This document shows, piece by piece, positions 22,783-34,442 of a stretch of 64,000 nt of DNA. The stretch spans positions 24,050,501 through 24,114,500 of the forward strand of contig NC_052668.1 in NCBI RefSeq assembly GCF_016802725.1. The letters run 5' to 3'. The translations under genes and the position numbers were made by a program. The notes below the pieces were generated by a model. It saw only the letters and a list, made by a program, of their open reading frames with translations, was not told where the DNA came from and searched no databases. This DNA is from Solenopsis invicta (lineage: Eukaryota > Arthropoda > Insecta > Hymenoptera > Formicidae). How positions within the stretch are numbered: the stretch's first letter is position 1; the number at the start of each line of letters is the position of its first letter.

Positions 22783-24983
22783 TTAATAGAAAAAAAGTAG
22801 ACGCTCCTGTGCGCTCCCAGACAGTAGCCTCCAGCCACGTTTGATGTTTAAATATTGAATGATGGCACGTACACAAATTAGAACTCCTAAAAGTAGTAAG
22901 TAGCGTCACATTTTACCCTCTAAGGTATCTTTCGAATGAGTTTCTTATGATGCGTTTATGTTGGAACAGTAATAAAAGCTATAAGAGAGGCGATAAGAGA
23001 ACGGCGATAAAAAATTTATCTTTCTTTAATATAAGTATAGTGGAGTTATAATGATAATATAATGGTTCTAGCCAGGATTGTGCCATACGTTTCAAGATTA
23101 TGTACATCTGGATTATTTACGTATTGCTCACGTTATGTTCACATTTCTTTTTTGCATAGACAATATAAACAATGTAAATTATTATAAATTGGACAATACA
23201 AAAGAGTAATTAAATTATAAGATTGTTAATATATTTGACTTAATACTTATAAAATAAAAATATTTATAAAAATAGAATATAATTTTCACTATTTCTATAA
23301 AATCTCCTATAATCCATAGAATACTCTTTACACATACGTAAAATCTAGTTTACATTATATACATGTATATTTTACACATTGATTATAGCTGTTAAGAGTG
23401 ATAAACAGTTTCTAAAAATAATTTCAAAGAATTATTGTCTTCAAATAAAATGATAAAATAAATACACGTGGAAAATTGGAAAATAAATACATGTAAAAAT
23501 ACAAATAAAGTAAATAAATTTGAAGGGAATACGTGTTATGCTACTAATTTTTCAACGCCGCTCTTATCGTTTATTATTGCTCCAACATTAATGCACCCTT
23601 CAAATATTATACAAACCGAATGCCATAATCAACCACCACAGCCATGAGTTCTCTCGCGAAGCAAGGTCGGTGGAGTGTTTAACAATGAGCGTCCACTTTG
23701 TCAGAGACAATCCAAAGCCAGCTAGCGCACCGTAACGAGAGGCAATGGTGTGACAGAAACACATCAGTAATAAAAATCCAATCCAGTTGAATAGGAATGC
23801 GACTATAAGGGAGATGAATTAATGCAGATAACTGTCAGCGTCAGGGTGGGTTAGATATTGTAGAATATAATTAATACACAACCAAGAAACGCTGTGAAGA
23901 ACATAAAATCTGTGCCAAGCAGCCCACTCTCTGGATCTCCTTCCGCAGCTTCTGTATCTATTGCCAGTATTGTTAAAGGCTGCTGTGGTGGTCTAATATT
24001 TCCTGGCTGCAAGAAAAAGATTCAGAACTTCTCAGAAATAGAATATCTCGGAATATAGATATGTATATTAAAATTTTCTTTGCAATTGCATACCATGTGC
24101 ACCTGAGGCTGTGGCTCGCCCTGTAGAGACTTTTCACGCTGAACTTCCTCATAACTGGGTAATTTGGTAGCTACTTCATAAGGGGGTGGTGCAGAGAAGT
24201 CTAGTTTTGGAGGTGGAATCTCCTCTCCTTCAACCTTCAAACAATTATATTATGTTAATAACTTTAAAACGTAATGTTGTCAGTTTTACATTGCATAATA
24301 TTATACATCACAATATATTACTACAATTGAATGGAGAAAGGCTCAGAACACTCATTGTTTGTTAATATTTTTTATACAGTTTTATACCTAGTTTTTCTAG
24401 TTCTTCAAACTAATATATTACCATTCGGTTTGCCGTTGTAGCCTGTGCAGCAGCAGTAGACGCTCCGGAATGACCGAGCATGTCAACCTGCAGGAATGGC
24501 ATTGCCACAGTGACAGTAGGAATTTCGTTCTGATTTGACGTCTCGCCACTCGTGTCCGCACTCGCTTGAGGCGGCTGTGGAACAATGCGTAAAACAGATC
24601 TTAATCAATGACATACCATCTACAAGACATTTTTTAAACGTTCTGTCTCCGGCAAGGAGTAACTCAGAGAAATTTTTGGAATCGAAATGTATGTACATGT
24701 CTTTTGTCAAATCATAAATAACAATGACGTTATTTTTCTTTGTGCACAAGATAATCAAAACAATGCGACAACGGGTAGATCGAGTTGATCGCCAAGCCGA
24801 TTACGATCGCGCTAGAAAATACTGACGATCGCGCAAGAGCTGCGCATCGAGTTAACTCGCTGTCACAAGTGCGACGTGTTTTGTACGGAAAAAAGGCAAT
24901 GTCCGAAGGGGGGCTCTCGCGGAACCATTCCCGGACCCATCGCGGGATGGACGTACCGTGTTGTGACGGGCGTTACTGTCCAT
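22783..24983 (-). CDS. Ndfip: NEDD4 family-interacting protein (Ndfip)
   Basis: Golgi/endosomal membrane adaptor that recruits and activates NEDD4-family ubiquitin ligases. Exons are 24983-24957, 24574-24422, 24234-24094, 24006-23883, 23802-23617 and 22886-22783, giving 244 aa in exact frame. The short first exon (MDSNARHNT) is inferred from ATG, donor GTACGT and phase. The cytosolic N-terminus carries two ligase-binding motifs, PPPY at 76-79 and LPSY at 85-88; mammalian Ndfip1 has a third. Three membrane segments follow, with family blocks TAFLVAFLFNWIGFLLL, ASRYGALAGFGLSLTKW and NSWLWWLIMAFGVLICVRA. The tail is IKRGWRLLSGSAQERLLFFY. The last exon is separated by a 730-bp intron and is too short to show as an obvious open frame; without it the third helix would be cut. 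It is divergent from GLYR1. Confidence 0.93.
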
Positions 24984-26346
24984 TTCCAGCCAGATTTGTG
25001 CGGCGCGGCTGAGAGACGGTGTCGCGAGGGTTCTCCCCCAAGGGACGATACGCGTTTACGGAACGCGAGACGGCCCTTGCTTCGAACCCGAGACAACGGT
25101 AAAAAGTTCTCGCAATCGATGCCTTGACAGCTGGTAAGTCGTAACCGACGTGACGACTGCCAACCGTTCTGGAGCGACGTCTTTATCGGTCTCTCTCGTT
25201 CTCAGAGGACGAATCAGTGATGCTAGACTTGTTTCTTTCGCGCATGCGTAATGCTAGAGGCGGTGTGGCGATTAGTGGCCACTGATCGAGCGATTGTTTC
25301 TTTTTCCTCTTTGTCAACATACTTTGGACATTGGACAATCTGGATATTGGATTCGCTCTCGCGCAACGTGAGTATTTCAGTTTCTAAAAAGGGCCGATCT
25401 CACCATTTTCGATTAGCTTAATCGATCGACAATACTCGTCAACTACAAAACTTAAAATTGATCATATTTTGTTTTTAAATTACAATTTTTTTATATATAA
25501 TACGTTAAATTAGTAATTAAGTAATTATTAAAATCATTAAAAAAGTAGGTTAGAGAATAATTTTTAAGTTTTAAGACTGCGCACAGTTTGCTATCAAGAT
25601 ATGTTCCCTAATAGCACAGATTTCTCAGGAACATCCATGGAACGTCCATAGGACGTCCGTATGTCCTAAAAATGTTCCTGGGACGTTCTCTGGATGAAGT
25701 GTGCCGTTAGGATTAATTACGAAATATTTTAAAATTTCTAAGATTCTTTGTTCTACAATTTTTAACGAAATGACGTGTTTATGTATGATACATTCTAAGA
25801 GATGTCGACTTTCTGAATATTTCTTTTATTGGATTAACTTTTATTATTAGAAGCTTTAGCCGACATTAATTAGCAAAGATATAATCGAGCAGTGTTACAT
25901 TCGGAAATTCAGATCGTGTAGACATCGGGCTCTGAATTGTTCCGAATGGTGATTGGTCGCTTGTGATCGCGCGTTGCGAATCGTCCCTTAGGACGGGATC
26001 CCAGCCACCGGAAGTGGCACGCGCGCGCACTGCTAGCGCGACGCTAGCGATTGCGACGATTGCCCTCGCCGTTTTTTTGGACGAGTTCGAGGTGCGTGGT
26101 TCATAAATCGTGATCAAAAATTCTTATTATTTCAACACGTTACAGCATAAAAATGTCGTCCACAGTCGCTCGCTCGACCAGTCGGGCGGTGGGAGGGGAA
26201 AATGATCTTGAAAGGGGAACGGCGCACAGAGGGAGCAACTGCGCTCACGTCGCCGCGCATAAGCAACGGCGACGCTCCGCTCACGCAAGTCAGTCGCTTG
26301 CTGACATTCGCAGGTGTAGGTTGGTTGACAGTGTCGTCTTCTCGCG
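24984..26346. promoter_or_regulatory. Ndfip/GLYR1 divergent promoter region
   Basis: It separates two divergent start codons by 1363 bp. CpG-rich segments at about 24984-25400 (Ndfip side) and 25910-26346 (GLYR1 side) flank an AT-rich centre that holds a small MITE (25607-25711). Open frames in the GC-rich parts are overlapping on both strands and look like composition effects. No TATA box was identified with confidence. Confidence 0.5.
25607..25711. mobile_element. Short TIR element with GGACGTCC-type internal repeats
   Basis: A 105-bp segment that begins CCTAATAGCACA and ends with TGTGCCGTTAGG, a 10/12 inverted match. The interior is made of short degenerate repeats (GGAACGTCC, GGACGTCC, GGGACGTTC). 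It has no coding potential. Target duplication is not clear. Confidence 0.45.
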
Positions 26347-29300
26347 ATGTCTGAAGTATTCAAACTGGGTGATCTAGTATGGTGCGTATTAGAATGAGTG
26401 CGTGTGATCGTGTGTCTCTGATACGAGTCCAGGCGTAATCTGATTCCTCACCGTATCTTTTTTTCTGGCTTTCAGGGCGAAGATGAAGGGATTCTCGCCG
26501 TGGCCCGGCCGGGTAAGTGGTATTCTCCCCCCTCTCCCCCTTTCTAGCTAAGCAACGCGGGCTCCCGTTAATATCGCCTGTGCGCGCGCGCGCGCGTGCG
26601 CTTGCCTGTCTGCCTTCGCTCGTATTTGGCGGTTTTCGCGTCGTTCCACCTCGTCAGCATTCACCGCCGGCACCAGCTGTCGACGCCACTGGCCGCGGGC
26701 TCGTGGTGCGACGCGTCGCGTCGCATCGTGGTCGAAGCGGCGCGACGCTGTCTCCCGCCACACCCGATCTTCGAATTCAAATTGGCGCGCAAGACGCAGA
26801 GCTTATAACCTAAATCTTCGTGCGCCGTGCGATCGCAGATCCTCTCCCTCTCTTTCTCTAGCACGGCGAGCTCCTCTGCAGGATCAAGTCCCCACCCCTC
26901 CCGTCGTGTCATGGTTTCGAAATTCCTCGCGAGAAATCGAGTGTTGGGTGCCCGCGACTGTCGTTGTCGACAAGACTTTAGAATTTGTCCCGCGTAATCT
27001 GTCTCCCCTTTTCCGATTGGCGGAAATGCGTGTGACGTCGACAGCGTGCTGAGTGAGCGATTACGGACTGATCCCGGAGGTTGTCATACGGATGCATACG
27101 TTTTAAAATCAGATAAGCCTGCAGTATCCATAATCTTGTGCAAGTCGAGGCGCAAGATTCTGTATGGTCAATTTAATCTGTAATGGAGTTTTAAGACTGC
27201 TTCCGGCAGAATTCCGACTCCGTTCTTTAACGCGCATGATAAAATCTTTAGCATAGATAAACACGATATTGTATGAAAATACATCATATATACATTATAT
27301 ATGTGACGTTGTTTAAGAATAGAGTTGCCGAATGATCTTGAATATGTGTACAAGATTGATCGGATTATGAATACGAACTCCAGAGACCCATATTCACGTT
27401 CGCGAGAGAGAAGAGGGAGGAGAATGGAGGCAGCGTTTACGGATGCGTTTTTTCATCAAGAGACATAGATGTTGGATACAATGCAACACAGTGAATCATT
27501 TCATTCTTGTTTAATATTGACAAATAACAAGGATAAAATGGTTCACTATGTTATACTGTGTCAACTATATCACTTGCTAGAAAATGCCCGACAATAACTC
27601 GCAGACTTTTCCGAGTGCATTTACGCGGCAAACGCCGGTGTATACAACAGGGCCGTACGAAGGTTGGGGATGCTGAACGCGCGGTCTAGATCCTAGCGAA
27701 CTATTGTCTTGATATAGAGAGAAAGTAACGTGCAATTGTAAAACTTATACATATAATGGATTTGTAGACAGAATTATTTGACAGAAGTGTTGTTGGATGG
27801 AAACCCATTTTTAACATGTATCTTTTTTACTTTTTATGGACTGATTGTTCTACAAATCTGATAATGTGGTAAATTATGTAATGGATAAATCTCTGTCTAC
27901 ACACCCAGTATATATTTACTATATAGTTTATTGAAAAGTGAAATAATTAGTCATAAATCTTAAAAATACATTGAGAAATATTAAAAGTTTACAATTAATG
28001 ACTTATGAGGATAAATGTTGACTATAGAATGTTCTAGTTGAATATAGAATGCTCTGTTAATTTTCTAAAGGTATTAATTTTTTGATTCTGTAAAAGTTTG
28101 ATATTATTGTTGATAATATTGTTTTTCAAAAATGCATTGTAAATTAAAATTAAATTTAAGATGTATATGAAGAAATAAATGCTACGATTATTTTTATTAT
28201 TGTTTATATAGTATTGTATAAGTTATATGTACATATATACATATATATTAATTTTGTAATGACATGCAAAGGTGTCAGTTCCTTCGAAGGATTTGAAGAA
28301 GCCCGCGAATACTAAAAAGGGACCAGTTCAATGTATCTTCTTTTTTGGGACAAATAATTAGTAAGTGTAATTTGTATTAATCTTATTCACGGAACGTTAC
28401 TATAATTTATAATTCTCAACGATGTCTTTCTTTTGTAGTGCATGGATAGAAGAATCCCACATTAAGCCCTACCAGGAGTATAAAGATACCTTAGTGAAAT
28501 CTAGCAAATCTGGCGCATTCAAGGATGCAGTGGAAGCTATAGAAGATTTCATCGCCAAAGGAGAGGTGAGCAGAATTTTTGTATCCTTGATAATTATCTG
28601 TACATTACAATTTAATGTAATGCAATGTAATTAAATTATTAAAAAAAAAAATTATAATGGGATTTCTGATAATTAAAATATGATAAAGTAATTGAGTTTA
28701 ATAATGGAAATCATCATGGTAAATAATGAGCAAATTATTTGTAAATGTCTTTAATTATTTACACACATTAACTTTCTTAAATTATTAATAACAATTATAT
28801 TGTTAATCAGTTCAATATTGTATTAGCGTTTACAATTTATAAAATTATTTTAAAAATGATAATGAAATAAAAAAAAATAAAGTCCGTGTTATTATTGAAA
28901 TTTCGAAATATAAAAATAGATTATATTGAAAATAATTAAATCTTCTGTATTTATGTATTAGGTATTCGAGGATGGTCTGGATCCGGATTCCTTGTTCGAC
29001 AGGCTCAAAGAAGAGACTGTAACCGAGAAGAAACCCGTTGTCAAAACACCGAAGCCGCGCAAAGTTAGTAGCGATCTCTGATTTCTCAGCTGTTAAAAAT
29101 GTTCTTTAATTTCGTTTTATATTGTATATGCAAACTGAGAAACTACTGCTACAGGAGGCTCCTACGAAACCCACTAAGCGTCTAAGTGACAGCGGTACGG
29201 GTGATCGTCGACCGGGTAAAAAGCAGCGGAGGGAATCAAGCGGTAGCAACAGAGTCGGCAGTGTCAGTCCTACCATGAACCATTCTACCCCGGCTAGAAA

Positions 29301-29728
29301 AACAGGCTCGCTCCTAAACAGACCGGCAAATATCGCCAGACCTGTAAGTAATCCATTTTTACTGTTGGCTTAAAAGATTTATTTATTTCGTCCTGATCAT
29401 TATTAATATGATTAAAGTCCAGCAGGTAGACAATAAGTAGGATTTAATAATGTTAGTATTAAGTGACATAAATCAGAACTCAATTGAAATTGAAATATGG
29501 GTTCTCTAAGCATCTACTATCTCATATTATTGTCACCTCCATCACTCACCTTTAACTTTCCCTTTATGAAATTGATGGCGTACATGAAGACCGGGAATTA
29601 AATTCTCCAATTACGAATCGACCATTCTTAAATAAAGCCGCGCGAGAGATACCCCCATCCGATTTTAATATTTGTGTACAATATTTCAATCACATAAATA
29701 TGAATTTATTTATGAACATTTTGACTTG

Positions 29729-29781
<53 letters not shown>

Positions 29782-31829
29782 CGCGTTTAACGCTGAAGTG
29801 TAGTTTGTTGAATTTAAATTTTATTTAATTAATATTCATATTCTTATGGTAACATTATGTTATCATAAGATTGAGAATTTGGTGGTGTACTGCGCGCGAA
29901 ATGTTCTACACACTCGCACATATACACACATAGTACGCACACGAAGACGCTTACATCTCAGTACCGTAGTTAGGATTTTTACCACCTGTTGGTTCCATAT
30001 GTAACTTTAACATTAAAATGTTTAAAAAATTATAATTATAAAATCTGAAAAATTAAGATTTATTTTTACATTTAAATAAAAAATATCAGAATTATATTTA
30101 ATTATTGTATCCTCACAGGTTTTATTTATAGGCATTTTCTATAGACATGCAATCCCATTCAAAGAATATTGCAAATTACCTAACTTTTAAATATTTTTTG
30201 ATATTTTTGTAAAATATTTATAATTTGAAAAATTTTTCTACAATGTTTTATTATATTATTTATAATATCGAGAACGGCTGTACCAGTCAAAAGCAGATCT
30301 TAGTGTTCAATACTTTTCTAGGTGAATTTACAAACATTTATCAGATTTCCCAAACTGCCTGCCGCATACTTGCCGCATACTTTCACAATAAATTTCATTA
30401 GTTTTCGAGATAATGGGAGGATAGTAGAAATGCTTGTATCAAAATTATTAAATTAATAAGCAATTTAATTTTCGTGATATTAACATTCTTGGGTTTTTTT
30501 TAAAGCTATATTTAAAAATCGGCAAATATGCAGCGTGTAGTTTAAGGAATCTGATAAATGTTTATAAATTCAATTGGAAAATTATTGAGTATTAAGATCT
30601 ATTTTTGACCGGTACAGCCGTTCTTGTTATTTAAATGTGTTGATACACATTCTTATGTTGAGACACTTTCGAATCATATTAAGATATTGTTTATATTATT
30701 TTTAATATATTTATCGAGGGGAAATTCACAGCCGGCATTGGTGTACAAAATTTCGGCAGTGGACTGCCGAAAAAAGTAAGCAGTGACCTATAATATTGAC
30801 GGCATTGTCGTCAGTGGTTGGGGAGTGGTGAGCTCACTTCAGAGTCGGTTTTTCGATCATGGGGTTGAGCACAAAAATTTTTGAATACTTCGGGAAAGCT
30901 TTAGAATTCTTGTGCAGGCATTGGCATGATAATGGGCACGCGGTAGTGTTCATAATTGCATGGCATTGCCTTAATTTTAATATAGGATTGACGGCATTGT
31001 AGGCATTGACTAACAATAAGCATTGTCGGCAGTGTACAAAAATGTCGGCAGTGTTTTACAGCAATGCCAAAAATCGGCATTGGTGTACAAAATTTTGGGT
31101 TGTGAATTCCCCCTCGATATTTATATTATTAATATATTTATATTATATTATTATTTTTTATTATGTAGTTGTTAAATATTATATCTAATATGCTTTTGCT
31201 ATCTAAATATATTTGTAAAATAAAAGTGAGATAAATGTATACATTCCAGATCCCTTACTTAAAAACAGAATTTTTTTACATGCTTACATTTTAATAATTA
31301 TTAATACTCTAAAATCATTTATAGAGTATTAATAGAGTATATTCTCTAGATAAGATATCCTAGAGGGATGTGCGCCTTTTTCAAATTACAAGTCCCTTTA
31401 GAAATGGAATTTTTTTTAAGAAATGTTTTTTTTTTTTTAATTTTTATTTTTATTGCAATAAAAAAATCTAATAAAAATTTTATTAAAATGGATTGTAAAT
31501 GCAATTAATTGCAAGTAAAATTTTTCTAACTTTTTGTTTATTGGAAATTAATTCGTTATAAAGTCATAGAATTCAATCTAATTTTTTATTACTAATAAAA
31601 ATTTGGAAGAATAATTTTTATAAAAATATTTTTATTATTAATAACTAAATTATAATTCTTTTATCTACAACAGTTGAAATTATTTATAATTATTTATCGA
31701 GAGTTTGAAGATTTTAACTACATAAATCGTTATAGAAGAACTATTTGTCATCGAAAAAAATATGTTTCAGGAATGACAGTGCGATAAATTTCGTAAAGTT
31801 GTTTCTTTTAATGGAAAAATATTTAAGAT

Positions 31830-31890
<61 letters not shown>

Positions 31891-32102
31891 TATTCTTTTC
31901 CTATAATATTTCTTTACGTGTTTGGCAGGTTACACTACCTTTAGACGTCGAAACGATGTCACAAACTCTCAAGGAGAAGAATATTCTTCCATCAAATCTG
32001 AAATTTGGTTTTCTCGGACTCGGTATCATGGGCAGCGGTATCGTGAAAAATTTGATCAACAGTGGTCATAGCGTGATCGTGTGGAATCGAACGCAGGAGA
32101 AG
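26347..32102 (+). CDS. GLYR1: GLYR1/NPAC homolog, N-terminal half (PWWP, NLS, start of Rossmann fold)
   Basis: Nucleosome-associated factor (N-PAC/NDF) that helps RNA polymerase II through chromatin. Exons are 26347-26381, 26476-26512, 28272-28360, 28439-28565, 28962-29063, 29155-29343 and 31929-32102; all are in phase, 251 codons. Residues 1-85 are a PWWP domain (FKLGDLVWAKMKGFSPWPGR, FFFGTNNYAWI, HIKPYQEY). A helical segment (GAFKDAVEAIEDFI) and a basic linker with NLS (RRPGKKQRR) follow. The last exon opens the beta-hydroxyacid-dehydrogenase-like domain with the dinucleotide loop GFLGLGIMGSGIV and ends at WNRTQEK, before a strong donor GTATGT. The other 280 or so residues of the family were not found anywhere to the right. 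The gene is therefore truncated, runs on past the window through an intron of at least 31.9 kb, or the assembly is rearranged. Confidence 0.9.
27471..27565 (+). ncRNA. MicroRNA-precursor-like hairpin in GLYR1 intron 2
   Basis: The 5' arm (27471-27511) and 3' arm (27526-27565) pair over about 40 positions. The inner 27 have only two mismatches and two G-U pairs, and the outer part has one bulge. The loop is about 14 nt (TAATATTGACAAAT). Size and stem quality suit an animal pre-miRNA in sense orientation in an intron, but it could be an old foldback transposon. I do not recognise the arms as a known miRNA. Confidence 0.35.
29733..29779. repeat. (TA)n microsatellite
   Basis: A pure TA run in GLYR1 intron 6. 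Confidence 0.95.
30271..30624. mobile_element. TIR element, about 354 bp, long inverted repeats
   Basis: It starts AGAACGGCTGTACC and ends GGTACAGCCGTTCT, a perfect 14-bp inverted match. The inverted similarity goes on for about 85 bp on each side (for example ACAAACATTTATCAGATT against its complement near 30540-30570). It is non-coding and sits in GLYR1 intron 6. A target-site duplication was not evident. Confidence 0.75.
30713..31118. mobile_element. TIR element, about 406 bp, with subterminal GGCATTG/GGCAGTG repeats
   Basis: The ends read ATCGAGGGGAAATTCACA and TGTGAATTCCCCCTCGAT, inverted with one mismatch. Inside, CGGCATTGGTGTACAAAAT occurs near both ends in the same direction (30733 and 31074), plus many GGCAGTG or GGCATTG units, which look like subterminal transposase-binding motifs. 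It is non-coding and lies 89 bp after the previous element. Confidence 0.75.
31834..31882. repeat. (TA)n microsatellite
   Basis: A TA run immediately upstream of GLYR1 exon 7 (acceptor at 31928). It takes up most of the region between branch point and exon, leaving only about 46 bases. Confidence 0.95.
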
Positions 32103-32300
32103 GTATGTACTGATATTTCTTTTCTTTTTTTTTTTCGATAAAATTAGACACGAAAGATTTATGCTGATGGCAAATACAATGTATTATAATTAAAATAGCA
32201 TTTGTTAATTAAACAATGAAAATCTGGAATCGTATATTGAGTTACCACTTATAAAAATAGTGTTTAACAATATAAAATATATTAATTAATCGACGTTTGA

Positions 32301-32302
32301 GA

Positions 32303-32383
<81 letters not shown>
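32301..32383. repeat. Compound (TA)n(TG)n(TA)n microsatellite
   Basis: A TA run interrupted by a short TG block, 200 bp downstream of the last GLYR1 exon found. Confidence 0.95.
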
Positions 32384-32386
<3 letters not shown>

Positions 32387-34415
32387 TAAGTATGTATAAT
32401 TTTTTATTATGATTTCATGCTTTATTATAATATATCGCGGCATAATTATATTTTATTATAATTAATTATGTTGGTTTTGGTATATTTTTAAATATAATAT
32501 ATTAAATCTTGATAAATCATTACGTGTCAAATTGTGTGCGAAAGAGGGTTGTTAAAGGAAATCAAAGAGTGTATCGCAATAAACAATGAGATTTATTAAC
32601 TTTGAGAACTATAGTAGTTGAGCAGATTTGCCGACGTCATCTCGGTCGAAGGAAATAACTCGGGATTATTTTCGCAGAGGCGAACAAGTCGCTTTGTTAC
32701 AAATGACTAGGTCTTTTACATCGCTCGATTTGAACATTAAAGCAATTTAATCGTGGGGGTATCTCTCCTAATTTTCCAATGTGAATAATGTCCGAATAGC
32801 AGATACAGATCGGTTTCATGTTTTCCTCCTTGATCTACATCTCGCAAGTTTACGACACAAGGAAACGATAGTTTATGGCGTCACAATTATTTGTTGGTAG
32901 TATTTTTTTAATACATCTACTATCTTAATACTCCAGTATTTCGAAATAAAATAATAGGAAACTACCGACGGGAAGCTCGACAAAATGCGTTTAGGTGTTA
33001 AATTTGAAAACATTTTAGACCCCTCGGCAAGAGTATATGTAAGATATTTTGAACGGTATTCCTGGGGAGATAACCGTAAGAATCGCTTGGTCTTTTTAAC
33101 GATCGTCATAATCAATGACAGCTCCCGATAATATGAAAACAGCGCTTCAGCGTAAAAAAGAGTTTGCGCGTTCAGACTTTCCTTCTTTGGAACCTGATTT
33201 CCAAATATTGAATTGTAACACAAGCAGCTACTTGTGATCCGATAACATCGATATTTTTATAACAAATTCAAGTGATTGGCAAACATTACTTCGTGGAATA
33301 CTCTTGTTATAGCTTTGATTATACATTATTTATTTTTCAGTATTTTTGGAGATAATTAAAATTTATATAAATGAGTATAATTATGTACGGAGTGATCATT
33401 ACTTTCATAGTCGTTCAGGACAGATTTCTCTATCGTATGCGACTTGTGCAATTTATTGTACATCCAATAAATGTACGATCATATTTTTGCAAACTCCATT
33501 CTACATTGATAATTTACATTGCGATATATATCTTTCGAAAGCTCACAAATCACAGCGCTTAAAAGACTCATTAAAAGTTAGATAAAGTATCGAAGTTACA
33601 TAGGACGTCTTAAACAAGCTGAGACTCGGAACGTCTTTTGCATATTAAGAAAATAAAATTCCTCTCGCTGTTTCGTCACACTAAAGATAAACGCGTTCCT
33701 ATATGATACTACAATATATGAACTTTCGCTACAAAATTGTTTTTTTATGATATTTAACTCCTGTATGAGAGAGAATGCTGTTCGCGGAGTCGAAAGATGG
33801 AGTAAATTCAATTATTTTTATATATTTTTTCTAATTTTATCTTTAATAAAAATTCGATCTACACACAGTGGCATAATTAATGTTCAATGCATCAACACGT
33901 TTTTGGTCCTTAGGAAGACCGTGACAATGAAGCTTTCTCCTTTTCTGCTTTATTTGTAAAATTAATAATGCGAAAATTTTCGCATTTTACGTGGTCATAT
34001 TTAATCGGCAAAACATTCGGCGAAACATTTGTTTCGCTGAAAAGTTTTATATAGAATAGAATAGAATATCGTAATCTCTTCATTCTTTCTGTCGATTTGT
34101 TAAGCATCGCTTGCTCGCATTTAATAATAATTATGCTACTATCGATATAATATACTGAAATGCGAAAAGTCATTTCCGGAAAGCAACTACGCGCGATTAC
34201 TTTGATCCAATTACTTCGATTTTTACATGCCTCAATCAGTGTCCGCATCATCGACAGCGTCTTTTTGCATCATCAATTTTAATTTATATGCGCTGCACGT
34301 GCGTTACCCTCTATTAAGGCTTCGCGGTTTAAAAATGACGTTGTATAAAAAATATACATGCTGGAAGCATAAGTACGAGCATTCGTGACATACGAAGGGA
34401 ACAGAGAAAAGTAGT

Positions 34416-34442
34416 TCTCTCTCTCTCTCTCTCTCTCTCTCT
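34416..34442. repeat. (CT)n microsatellite
   Basis: A CT run of about 13 units. Confidence 0.9.

Noticed and set aside
24785..25127. Overlapping GC-rich frames on both strands
   Set aside because: They cover the Ndfip first exon and promoter island; only the short ATG exon at 24957-24983 fits the gene.
26517..26912. Four overlapping frames of 70-98 codons
   Set aside because: They lie in the CpG-rich first introns of GLYR1 and are open on both strands because of base composition.
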